From assembly GCA_016699325.1 (NCBI GenBank), contig CP064971.1, forward strand, positions 496,001-560,000: a stretch of 64,000 nucleotides of DNA. The letters are read 5' to 3'. The notes below the pieces were generated by a model. That model made no database searches and was not told where the DNA came from. It worked only from the letters and a program-made list of their open reading frames with translations. Shown piece after piece: positions 52,648-60,303 of this stretch. Positions within the stretch are counted from its first letter, which is position 1. Each line of letters starts with the position of its first letter. Position numbers and translations under genes: made by a program. This DNA comes from Methanolinea sp. GTDB lineage: Archaea; Halobacteriota; Methanomicrobia; Methanomicrobiales; Methanospirillaceae.

Positions 52648-52988
52648 TGACCCGGTCAGAAGAAGAAGCGCTGAAGGTAATCCAGCAAAAGCCCGAAGGG
52701 GTACTCCAGAGCGATCTCTGGAAGATCCTCGAGGTGGACAGCAGGAAATGCTCCCGGATCGTGAAAAAGCTCCTCGATTCCGGTCAGATCGAGCGCGTCG
52801 AGTTCCGGAAAAACGGGATCAGGACCTTTATCCTCAGGGCACACCGCATGCCGGTCGATCCCGGGCAGCTCCTTGCCGGTGAAGAGCTGATCCCCTGCAT
52901 CGCCTGCGATATCGAGTGCAACGTGATCGAGTGCCCGAAACTCCTGGACTGGATGTACCAGCTCGCCATCTGTGATGCAGGCGAGTAG
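52647..52988 (+). CDS. Winged-helix transcription regulator with C-terminal Cys cluster
   Basis: The 113-residue protein has a winged helix at residues about 5-70 (ALKVIQQKPEGVLQSDLWKIL, SRKCSRIVKKLLDSGQIERVEF) similar to the Lrp/MarR group. A short C-terminal part has CIACDIECNVIECPKLLDWM, four or more Cys that may bind metal or an Fe-S cluster. It is translated with LSm, so it might sense redox or metal status. A T8 terminator follows at 53033. Confidence 0.85.
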   Translation: MTRSEEEALKVIQQKPEGVLQSDLWKILEVDSRKCSRIVKKLLDSGQIERVEFRKNGIRTFILRAHRMPVDPGQLLAGEELIPCIACDIECNVIECPKLLDWMYQLAICDAGE

Positions 52989-53334
52989 GGACTGGTCAAT
53001 CCTCCATGGAGTATCGTGGCGGTTCATCCACCTTTTTTTTATCCGCATTGCTTCACGAAGTGAGGACTTCCTGTTTATTTCCCGGGGCATTGCGCCCCGG
53101 GCTTAACCCCTTCACAGCGGTGGATGCGACAAGGTGGATAACCGCCTTTCATGAGGAGGTTATGGAATGCACCCACCAAAGCGAGCTTTACTCTCCGGAA
53201 TGATCGATAGATCACAGTCCCGGCTGGGAAGAAACGCTCGAATTCCAGGTGGCCTCGTCTCCCAGCGGCCCTCATCCATGGGCCTGTCGGCAGATCCTGG
53301 TAATCCCGGTGCAGCGGCTTTTCCCAATAAAAAA
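52989..53334. other. Spacer with T8 terminator, no gene
   Basis: T8 at 53033-53040 ends the LSm-regulator operon. The remainder has no supported gene, repeat or promoter. It separates this operon from the converging second Yip1-like gene. Confidence 0.5.
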
Positions 53335-53937
53335 TTAATAGAGATTCATCGGTACCTGCATCATTTCCATGTAGGCGATGAATAAAAAGGCGGCAACAAG
53401 GATGATGATGATCGCGAGCACCACCACGGCAATGATGGCTGCTGCTGCCGCCTTGCCGGTGGACATCTCCTGGAGTTCGCGGACGCCCAGGATAGTGAGG
53501 ATAAATGACCAGATCGACCCGATGAACCCGATGAACGGTATCCATCCGATGAGGAGCTCAGGAGTTGCTCCGTAGGCGATTGCCTTGAGAGTCTCGATGT
53601 AGCCTTTCCTGCCGCCAAGGATGTATACCCAGAGGTGAAGCCAGGCCGCCGCGATGAACAGGATAAAGATGCTGCCAAAGATCATCAGGATGGCGATAGC
53701 CACCATCCCGGCCCCGATAGTAGCCGGGACGACGATGCCGAGACTTTCATAGATGCTGCTGTATACCACCCACATCGATGAGAGAACGACAAGGCTGATG
53801 ATCACCGAAAGCACGGTGTTGATGAGCACCAGGATCAAGAAGTACTTCAGGGCATCCCCGAGATCCGCTGTCTTAACCTTCTGGAAAGTCTCGACCGGCG
53901 AGAAGAGCATACCCCTGACAAGCTCGATGTAATCCAT
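53335..53937 (-). CDS. Yip1-family membrane protein (paralogue of the 38551 gene)
   Basis: The 200-residue protein begins MDYIELVRGMLFSPVETFQ and has five hydrophobic helices. LHLWVYILGGRKGYIETLKAI matches the LLHFWVWLIGGRKGVVQTV segment of the first Yip1-like protein, and the layout is the same. The two clearly share ancestry but have diverged. It converges with the LSm operon. A membrane role is likely; details are unknown. Confidence 0.85.
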   Translation of the reverse strand: MDYIELVRGMLFSPVETFQKVKTADLGDALKYFLILVLINTVLSVIISLVVLSSMWVVYSSIYESLGIVVPATIGAGMVAIAILMIFGSIFILFIAAAWLHLWVYILGGRKGYIETLKAIAYGATPELLIGWIPFIGFIGSIWSFILTILGVRELQEMSTGKAAAAAIIAVVVLAIIIILVAAFLFIAYMEMMQVPMNLY

Positions 53938-53984
53938 GTAAACTCCGGTAATTTTCGCCCGGAAATGTATAAAAAGGTTATGAG

Positions 53985-54240
53985 ATGGGGGATGGTTCTC
54001 AGGCTCTTTCCTCCCTTCGGTATCGAGAACCCGTTCCCCATGAAAATCGGGCCGGGGATGACCATGGAGGCCAGCAGGGCATAGAGATCCTCCCCGGACC
54101 CCGATTCTACGTGGATGGTGGCGGCGAAGATACCATCCGGCTGAACTTCACCAGCTCCGGCGAGGACGAAATCCGGGAAGGCATGTAACGGCTGGCCCCG
54201 GTCATCCTGAAGCTGTCCTGATAGGCATACCACTGCTTAT
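53985..54240 (+). pseudogene. Relic of a PLP-dependent aminotransferase (C-terminal part)
   Basis: The frame at about 54080-54188 reads GIEILPGPRFYVDGG followed by EDTIRLNFTSSGEDEIREGM, closely like the end of class I aminotransferases of the 2-aminoadipate aminotransferase type. TAA follows at 54186, and the same frame then continues with RLAPVILKLS, the natural ending. Upstream there is no recognisable part of the enzyme. It is therefore a decayed gene fragment. It converges with the small gene at 54255. Confidence 0.6.
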
Positions 54241-54254
54241 GGATCGCAGGGAGT

Positions 54255-54497
54255 TCACAAGGCTGGACCAGGCTTTAAAGTCGAACAGCAAAGTCCCGCG
54301 GTATCCCCGCCTGTCTCACCGCGTCCCCCGGCAGCAGCACCTCCCCTGTTATCACCGGCAAACACCTTGATGATCCGGATCCTGCTCCCGGTCGCTTTTT
54401 CATACCATTCGCGCTCCCGGTCGGCTTCCCGGAGGGTGCGGATATAGTGCCGGATGATCATGCCGGTCTCCGTATCGACCAGCCGGTAACTGCTCAT
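54255..54497 (-). CDS. Small uncharacterised protein
   Basis: The 80-residue product begins MSSYRLVDTETGMIIRHYIR, then EADREREWYEKATGSRIRIIKVF, which reads like a real compact alpha-beta domain. The C-terminal half (Gly/Ala-rich) is probably poorly structured. It follows a separate zinc-ribbon gene on the same strand (37 bases apart), so they could be one transcript. I do not know the family. Confidence 0.6.
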   Translation of the reverse strand: MSSYRLVDTETGMIIRHYIRTLREADREREWYEKATGSRIRIIKVFAGDNRGGAAAGGRGETGGDTAGLCCSTLKPGPAL

Positions 54498-54533
54498 TAC
54501 CAGTCCACCCCGCTAATAGCACTCATCGAAGCA

Positions 54534-54701
54534 TTACTCCTCGTCCCAGCCACCCGGTACGTAGTATGACGGTATCATGCGGCAGAGGACCGCCCCGCAT
54601 TCGGGACAGGTATGCGGGCCTGGCAGAGGAGGGCCGCATACCCGGCAGCCGGTCTGCAGATAGAATTCCGCACCGCAGCGCGGGCAGGACAAACGTTCCA
54701 T
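54534..54701 (-). CDS. Small zinc-ribbon protein
   Basis: This short gene encodes 55 residues starting MERLSCPRCGAEFYLQTGCR and then CPECGAVLCRMIPS. Three or four Cys pairs (CPRC, CRVC, CPEC) suggest one or two zinc ribbons. Such small proteins are common near archaeal regulator genes and may bind nucleic acid or protein. It ends WDEE. It is divergent from the MarR gene, so the spacer 54702-54857 carries both promoters. Confidence 0.6.
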   Translation of the reverse strand: MERLSCPRCGAEFYLQTGCRVCGPPLPGPHTCPECGAVLCRMIPSYYVPGGWDEE

Positions 54702-54789
54702 GCCAGCTGATTATCCCTTCTCCTGTTTGAACCCAGCGGGTGGTACACCTGGTGCCAGCCCGCTACAACCCTTCCCGGGGCCCGACATT

Positions 54790-54818
54790 GTTGATCACGC
54801 AACAGTTGCGAGGACAAC
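54790..54818 (+). promoter_or_regulatory. Two tandem GTTG-N6-CAAC dyads upstream of marR
   Basis: GTTG-ATCACG-CAAC at 54790-54803 is followed after a single A by GTTG-CGAGGA-CAAC at 54805-54818. The 15-bp period is about 1.5 helix turns. The site is 40 bases upstream of the MarR ATG, so autoregulation by this MarR protein is a likely role. Confidence 0.6.
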
Positions 54819-54857
54819 ATTCTTGAGCCTCCCCGGAAAACATTTGAGAGGTTTTTC

Positions 54858-55313
54858 ATGCACCCGGACATGCCACTCGGAGCCCTCATCTCCGTAATCC
54901 ACCGCAACCATATCATCGCCCTGAACACCCGGTTACGACCGCTCGGGCTTTCCGCCAGCCAGCTCCCCATCCTCCTCTTCCTCTCCCACCGGGAGGGTAT
55001 TCCCCAGGAGGCTCTGGCGCGGCACTTCCACCTCGACAAGGCCACCATCGCCAGGGCGGTAAAACGCCTGGAAGACGGCGGGTTCATCTGCCGGAAGATC
55101 GATCCCGCCGACCGCCGGGCTTACGGGCTGTTCCTGACCGGCAAGGGAACAGAGGTCAGGGACGATCTCCGGGTGATCGACGCAGCCTGGGAGAGAGCCC
55201 TCCTCTCCGTAGTTCCGGAAACAAACCGCCCCGTCCTGATCCGGCTGCTCCGGGCCCTTGCAGAACACAGTATCGCCATTGCCGGGACGGGGCGTGAGCA
55301 TGGCTGCGATTGA
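54858..55313 (+). CDS. MarR-family transcription regulator
   Basis: The 151-residue protein has a MarR winged helix: LGLSASQLPILLFLSHREGI, DKATIARAVKRLEDGGFICRK and the wing DPADRRAYGLFLTGKGTEV. It probably represses the MATE exporter gene that overlaps its 3' end, releasing on ligand binding. The operator may be the tandem dyads at 54790-54818. Dimerisation should use the terminal helices. GAGAGG lies before the ATG. Confidence 0.92.
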   Translation: MHPDMPLGALISVIHRNHIIALNTRLRPLGLSASQLPILLFLSHREGIPQEALARHFHLDKATIARAVKRLEDGGFICRKIDPADRRAYGLFLTGKGTEVRDDLRVIDAAWERALLSVVPETNRPVLIRLLRALAEHSIAIAGTGREHGCD

Positions 55314-56733
55314 GGCCGAATCCGCGGGACCGGGTCCGGCATACCAGGAGACCGTGACCCGCGGGGTGAGCATCCTGCGCGGTGATCCGAAGACGGCCAT
55401 CCGGAAGCTTTCCGGACCCATGATCATCGCCATGCTGCTGATGGCGATTTACAACCTGGCCGATGCCGCCTGGGTCGCCGGCCTTGGGGCTGATGCCCTG
55501 GCCGGGGTCGGGTTCATCACCCCGCTGTTCATGATCCTGATGGGCCTTTCCACCGGACTTGGTGCCGGCGCGACCTCGGTTGTTGCCCGGAGGATCGGGT
55601 CCCGGGACAAGCAGGGGGCGGACAACGCCGCGACCCATGCCATAGTCCTATCCGTGGCAGTGTCTGCCGTGCTGCTCATCCCCCTGGTACTTTACCTGCG
55701 CCCTATTGTCGAGCTCATGAGGGCAGGATCGGTGACAGACCTCGCGGTGGAGTACGGGAGTATCATCTTCCTTGGGTCCATCTTCTTCCTTATCGTACAG
55801 ATGGCGTACGCCATCCTCCGGGCCGAGGGGGATACCAAGCGGACCATGTACGCCATGGCCCTCTCATCGGTCCTCAACATCGTCCTTGACCCGATCCTGA
55901 TCTACTGGGCCGGGCTCGGGGTGGCCGGTGCGGCATGGGCAACGGTCATCTCCATTTTTGCCGTTGTCCTGGTGCTCGGATACTGGTTCTTTGTCAGGAA
56001 GGATACCTATGTGACCATCACGCTGCGGAACTTCTCCCCGGACCCGCAGGCTTTTCGCGCCATCCTCGGGGTGGGGTTTCCGGCGAGCATCGAGATGCTG
56101 CTGATGTCGATAGTGGTGATCATCAACAACGCCATCCTGGTGCTGGTCGCCGGAACCGATGCAGTTGCGGTCTTTACCTCCGGATGGCGGATCGTCATGT
56201 TCGCGATAGTCCCCCTCATCGCCATCGCCACATCGGTGGTCTCGGTCGTTGGTGCTGCCTACGGAGCGCGTGAATATGGCAAGATCCGGGATGCGCACCG
56301 GTATGCCATCTCCATCGGGGTGGTCATCGCGCTGGTCACGAGCCTCCTTACCTACATGCTCGCCCCCTGGATTACGACCCTTTTTACCTACGCTCCCGAG
56401 AGCGCCTACCTCGTGCCGATGTTCATCCTCTTCTTCCAGACCATGTGCCTCTTCTACCCATTTGCCCCCCTGGGGATGTTCTCTTCCTCGGTGTTCCAGG
56501 GGACCGGGCATGGCATCACCTCGCTCGTGATCACCCTATTTCGGAACCTGGTCTTCATCGCCGTATTTTCCTACCTGCTCGCGATCGTTTTCGGGTTCGG
56601 CGAGATGGGGGTCTTCATGGGTATCGTCGCCGGAAACATACTCGGTGGCCTGGTCGGTTACATCTGGGCTCGCGCCTTCATCACGAGGCTTATCAGGACC
56701 GGGGAGGTGGGAAGAAAGGGGCAAATCCCGTAA
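55300..56733 (+). CDS. MATE-family multidrug/sodium exporter
   Basis: I start at the ATG at 55300 (MAAIEAESAGPG), which overlaps the marR gene by 14 bases; GTG at 55294 is another choice. The 477-residue product has 12 helices in two halves, with IYNLADAAWVAGLGADALAGVGFITPLFMILMGLS and the internal repeat YPFAPLGMFSSSVFQGTGHG. It exports organic cations or drugs using Na+ or H+. Overlap with marR strongly suggests ligand-induced export. Confidence 0.93.
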   Translation: MAAIEAESAGPGPAYQETVTRGVSILRGDPKTAIRKLSGPMIIAMLLMAIYNLADAAWVAGLGADALAGVGFITPLFMILMGLSTGLGAGATSVVARRIGSRDKQGADNAATHAIVLSVAVSAVLLIPLVLYLRPIVELMRAGSVTDLAVEYGSIIFLGSIFFLIVQMAYAILRAEGDTKRTMYAMALSSVLNIVLDPILIYWAGLGVAGAAWATVISIFAVVLVLGYWFFVRKDTYVTITLRNFSPDPQAFRAILGVGFPASIEMLLMSIVVIINNAILVLVAGTDAVAVFTSGWRIVMFAIVPLIAIATSVVSVVGAAYGAREYGKIRDAHRYAISIGVVIALVTSLLTYMLAPWITTLFTYAPESAYLVPMFILFFQTMCLFYPFAPLGMFSSSVFQGTGHGITSLVITLFRNLVFIAVFSYLLAIVFGFGEMGVFMGIVAGNILGGLVGYIWARAFITRLIRTGEVGRKGQIP

Positions 56734-56789
56734 AAATGGCGGACCCGGACAGCAATAAAAAGGTGATCGGTGCGTGGTGTCCAGGCCGA

Positions 56790-56862
56790 TACCCCCGGGC
56801 GGATTCGAACCGCCGTCGCCGGATCCAAAGTCCTGCATGATTGACCGCTACACTACGGGGGT
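56790..56862 (-). tRNA. tRNA-Gln (anticodon TTG)
   Basis: On the minus strand ACCCCCG pairs with CGGGGGT (acceptor), with CTTTGGA as anticodon loop (TTG) and GGCGG/CCGCC around TTCGAAT. The discriminator is A. The anticodon stem CAGGA/TCCGG has an A-G mismatch at the second pair, so the stem is weaker than normal. No CCA is encoded. Confidence 0.85.
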
Positions 56863-57191
56863 TAACAGGCCCTCTGGTATACAGAGGTGAGTAAATATGT
56901 GAATCCTGGATATATAACGGCTCTGCGGAGGGGTACCGTGGATTTCCGGGCCGTTTGGCACAAGGAGACAGAGCCTGCTCTTTTTAAAAAACACATGATT
57001 TCCTGACCGGGTAGGGAGTGAAAATGACGAAAGCCATTTTCCTTTGAACCGCCGATGCCTGACTGCCCTGCCATCGGGCATAAAAAAACGAAGACCACGA
57101 AGTGGTTTAGGTATGAACGCTGCACCCGCGGTTTTCATCGGGGATCATGTGGCCTGATTAGTCTCATGTTGCGTTTCATTCGAAAAAGGAA
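56863..57191. other. Spacer with a dispersed-repeat segment
   Basis: No gene is convincing. It includes the sequence near 57058-57080 (TGACTGCCCTGCCATC) that resembles a segment at 1894-1915, and a stretch ending GTTGCGTTTCATT at about 57167-57180 that resembles one near 1977-1989. The tRNA-Gln promoter must lie at its left end. Confidence 0.5.
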
Positions 57192-57341
57192 TTATTTCTG
57201 CTTCCTCACGATGGCCATTATCTCATCTTCGAGACCCTCAACCTCCTCGATCCGTTCATCCAGGTATTCTCGTAGTGCCCGGAGATTGGATTCGATGAGG
57301 TAGAGCTTGTCCTCGATCAGCTTGATATCGTCGCTATCCAT
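57192..57341 (-). CDS. Small coiled-coil protein
   Basis: A 49-residue gene reads MDSDDIKLIEDKLYLIESNL, then RALREYLDERIEEVEGLEDE and ends AIVRKQK. It is an almost continuous amphipathic helix with heptad-like Leu/Ile spacing, so it likely forms a coiled coil. It lies five bases beyond the TPR gene stop on the same strand. I do not know the function; a short antitoxin- or adaptor-like role would be a guess. Confidence 0.6.
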   Translation of the reverse strand: MDSDDIKLIEDKLYLIESNLRALREYLDERIEEVEGLEDEIMAIVRKQK

Positions 57342-57346
57342 GCGAA

Positions 57347-58111
57347 TCACAGGCTCGGGAAATCGTTCTCCGGAATAGGGTTCAAATTATAGACGAACCA
57401 TGACGGGGGGTAGACTGGCCCGATGAAAGTCATGGTATAGCCGTACCCAAGTGTTCCCGGGAAGTACTGGGGGGTTGCCCACTGGAGATAACCTGCGTTT
57501 TCCTCGAACCGTTTCTCCCGGGCATTCCAGAGCCTGCCGTACGAGATGTAAAAAGTATACAATCCTTGGGGCACGACTCCTTCCAAGTAGTGATAATACC
57601 CTTTCTTGACATAGACTGCCGTAGACGCCCCTTCCGATCGAACGGGGACCAGTGCAACCACCAAGTCGGTTGTTCCCTGCCGGTTGTCGATCACAAGGTA
57701 GTTCCATCCCGAAGCCCAGGAACCGGTGACCAGGGAACCGCTGGGGATATCGGGAAAGACGATCTTTTCCGAGGTCACCAGGTAACTGTCGATGACCTGG
57801 GAAAGCGCCGGGTCTGCGGCTATCGCACTCCTGTAGGCATCAATGGCTTCCGAATGGCTTCCGATGGTGGCCAGCACCTGCCCTTTGGCAAAGTAGGCTT
57901 TCGCAAAGTCGGGGGCGAGTGCAATCGCCATTTCATAGGCATGAAGTGCCCCATCGTACCGGCCTCCATTCATATATGTATTGCCGAGCTCATACCACCC
58001 GCCTGCCGTTGTCGGATTTCCTGTGGCGGTGGCTTCAGCCTGCACCGCCTGGACTGCACCGCATAGCACGAGCAGCGACAGCAACAGCAGTAACCCTCTT
58101 CCTGCAGTCAT
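57347..58111 (-). CDS. Secreted TPR-containing protein
   Basis: I start at the ATG at 58111, two codons after a GTG at 58117. The 254-residue product has a signal peptide (LLLLLSLLVLCGAVQAVQA), two or three TPRs (WYELGNTYMNGGRYDGALHAY, AYFAKGQVLATIGSHSEAIDAY), then a beta-rich domain (SGWNYLVIDNRQGTTDLVVAL, AVYVKKGYYHYLEG) ending in NPIPENDFPSL. It should be outside the cell or on the membrane. Its partners are unknown. Confidence 0.82.
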   Translation of the reverse strand: MTAGRGLLLLLSLLVLCGAVQAVQAEATATGNPTTAGGWYELGNTYMNGGRYDGALHAYEMAIALAPDFAKAYFAKGQVLATIGSHSEAIDAYRSAIAADPALSQVIDSYLVTSEKIVFPDIPSGSLVTGSWASGWNYLVIDNRQGTTDLVVALVPVRSEGASTAVYVKKGYYHYLEGVVPQGLYTFYISYGRLWNAREKRFEENAGYLQWATPQYFPGTLGYGYTMTFIGPVYPPSWFVYNLNPIPENDFPSL

Positions 58112-58335
58112 ACCCACCGTATAAGCATGAGCTGGCGGGTAAATATAGTTTAGGAGTTGACCGAACCGTTAGAGGAAAGGAGCTGGTTGTGCTGTGCCCG
58201 GAGGTCGGATACCTGATCACGGAGAAGCAGGGTTGCCCTGGATGAAGCCTGGGGAAATGGAATTTGAAACGACCGAATTACACAGGAAAAACCCACTCCT
58301 CCCATGAAACGATGCTGCCTTTTTCACGGTTCATT

Positions 58336-59709
58336 TCAGTGTTCCGGGCTTCTATTATAGTCATCGTCAAACCGGACAATGTCGTCTTCTCCGATATACT
58401 CCCCGATCTGGACTTCTATGATCTCGAGGGGGACGAGCCCCGGGTTCTCCAGGCGGTGGACCGAACCTATGGGTACAAAGGTGCTCTCCCCTTTCCGTAG
58501 CAACCGCTCTTCACCGTTGACATTGACTTTCGCTGTACCATGCACGATCACCCAGTGCTCGCTCCGGTGATGGTGCATCTGCAGAGAGAGCCGGCGTTTC
58601 GGCGGGACGGTGATCCTCTTGATCCGGTATGACGGCCCGTCTTCGAGCCGGGTGAACGAGCCCCAGGGCCGGTATTCTGTCACGTGGAAGTCAGCCCGGG
58701 GATCGTTGCGTTCTTTCAGGATCTCGACTGCCCGTTTCGCTTCCCCGGTCCGGTCACGGGGGGCGATGAAGGTGATGTCGCCGGTATCGATCACGGCCGT
58801 ATCATGGAGTCCTACGGTGATGACCAGGCGGTCCCCGATGATGAGGTTCCGGTGAGAGTCGAGGCCGAGATACTCTCCCCTGACCGCGTTCCCGTCTCCA
58901 TTCTTATCAAAGATCTCGTAGAACGAATCGAACGACCCGAGATCGTTCCAGGCGGTCTCGAGCGGAACGACCGCCGCCCTGCCGGTCTTCTCCATCAGGC
59001 CGTAATCGATGGAGACTGCAGGGGTCATTTCATACGCGGCGGGAACCGGGTGCCGGAAGGCTTCGGCGACTGCCGGTGCATGAACCCGGCACTCGTCAAA
59101 GAACAGCTGTGTCGAGAAAAGGAACATGCCACTGTTCCAGAGATACCCCTCGCGGAGATACACCTGGGCCATCTCCAGGTCAGGCTTCTCGGTGAAGGAC
59201 TCGACCAGGTATCCCTCACCGATCGCCCTTCCCGGGCGGATATACCCGTATCCCGTGTGGGGAGCAGCTCCTTTCACGCCGAAGAGTACCAGGTTTTCCC
59301 CGGCAAGCCGGTTTGCTTTCCTGAAGGCCTCGGCATAGGCCGGACCGCTGTGGATCAGGTGGTCTGAGGGGAGGATGGCGACGTGGCATGGACCGGACTC
59401 GCGCTCGATCTCCTGCATACCAAAGAAGACCGCAGGCAGGGTATTTCTTCCCGCGGGCTCGGAGATGATGCGGCAGTCGCACCCTATAGCCGCAGCCTGG
59501 TCCCGCACGATGAACTCCTGATCGCGGTTGGTAACCACGGAGATGTCATCTGGAGAGGAGAGCATCAGCGCCCGGCGAAGGGTCGTCTGGAAAAGGGAGA
59601 GCGAGTCAAAGAGGGGAAGGAACTGCTTGGGATAGCGTCCCCGGCTCAGGGGAAAGAGCCGGGTTCCGCTTCCCCCTGCAAGGATCAGAGTCTTCATCCC
59701 CATCTTCAT
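58336..59709 (-). CDS. Mannose-1-phosphate guanylyltransferase/mannose-6-phosphate isomerase
   Basis: The 457-residue protein has the nucleotidyltransferase start ILAGGSGTRLFPLSR and PKQFLPL, then PSDHLI, FTEKPD and GLMEKTGRAAVVP. The C-terminal cupin domain is PMI-like (YRPWGSFTRLEDGPSYRIKRITV, HHHRSEHWVIVHGTAKVN). It makes GDP-mannose for glycans. A TATA box about 27 bases before the first ATG implies a leaderless mRNA, so the start MKMGMKT at 59709 is plausible; the third Met (59697) is the alternative. Confidence 0.93.
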   Translation of the reverse strand: MKMGMKTLILAGGSGTRLFPLSRGRYPKQFLPLFDSLSLFQTTLRRALMLSSPDDISVVTNRDQEFIVRDQAAAIGCDCRIISEPAGRNTLPAVFFGMQEIERESGPCHVAILPSDHLIHSGPAYAEAFRKANRLAGENLVLFGVKGAAPHTGYGYIRPGRAIGEGYLVESFTEKPDLEMAQVYLREGYLWNSGMFLFSTQLFFDECRVHAPAVAEAFRHPVPAAYEMTPAVSIDYGLMEKTGRAAVVPLETAWNDLGSFDSFYEIFDKNGDGNAVRGEYLGLDSHRNLIIGDRLVITVGLHDTAVIDTGDITFIAPRDRTGEAKRAVEILKERNDPRADFHVTEYRPWGSFTRLEDGPSYRIKRITVPPKRRLSLQMHHHRSEHWVIVHGTAKVNVNGEERLLRKGESTFVPIGSVHRLENPGLVPLEIIEVQIGEYIGEDDIVRFDDDYNRSPEH

Positions 59710-59730
59710 AGGAGATGGTTGGAATCTCCT

Positions 59731-59740
59731 GATTTATATC
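59731..59740 (-). promoter_or_regulatory. TATA box of the guanylyltransferase gene
   Basis: GATATAAATC on the minus strand, centred about 27 bases upstream of the ATG, implies a very short or absent leader. Confidence 0.5.
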
Positions 59741-59798
59741 GGTTCTTCAGGCATACCCGGTATAACAAGGTGAATTGCCAGATCCAAAAACCTACGGC

Positions 59799-59835
59799 GC
59801 ATGCACTTCTCCCCGGTGCATGCACTTGTCCCTGC
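59799..59835. repeat. Two tandem 19-bp direct repeats
   Basis: GCATGCACTTCTCCCCGG at 59799 and GCATGCACTTGTCCCTGC at 59818 share 16 of 18 bases. Each starts with the GCATGC palindrome. They sit 60-100 bases ahead of the guanylyltransferase TATA box and could bind an activator. Confidence 0.5.
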
Positions 59836-60303
59836 AGCAGTTGGCGATGATGAGCAGCGGTATTACACCGCTGCCAGTCCGGCAGCCGCAGTATAGCCGA
59901 TGATGTCTCCTCCGTGCCAGCGCTCATCCTCGGGTTCCTGAAGGTTGAACCAGGGGTGAAGAGAACGATCTTTAAATCACCCCGTATGCGTGGAGAAGCC
60001 GGTGGCCGTGATGAACCTGGGGCGGCTCATCAATTAACCGGGCAAACGATGCATTTGCCTCGGCAAAGACCAATGAGAAGAACACTGTCCATTGAGCTTT
60101 CAAGGACATCGATGGCCATGAGAGGAGCCGGGGTAGTAAGGGCGATCTTCTGGAAGCGGGTGAGCAGGACCACCAGATCTCGTGATGCATTCCATTCCTG
60201 GACCTGGCAATGAGATGCCAAACCCGGCAGAAATATTAAGGCCCGCCTTGCCTGATTCCCGCCATAATCGATAAGAACAGCAACAACACAGCTTACGCAT
60301 CAT

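Larger units (their letters stand above)
59710..60303. other. Spacer between divergent gmp and ilvA with direct repeats
   Basis: The minus-strand TATA box of the guanylyltransferase (GATATAAATC, 59731-59740) and tandem 19-bp direct repeats at 59799-59835 lie here. AAATATTAAG at 60231-60240 may be part of the ilvA promoter. A minus-strand frame at 60030-60221 (63 codons) looks partly protein-like but has no family, so I do not call it. Confidence 0.45.

Noticed and set aside
60030..60221. Minus-strand 63-codon frame between the guanylyltransferase and ilvA
   Set aside because: It is partly protein-like (LVVLLTRFQKIALTT) but without family, promoter position or ribosome site that fit.
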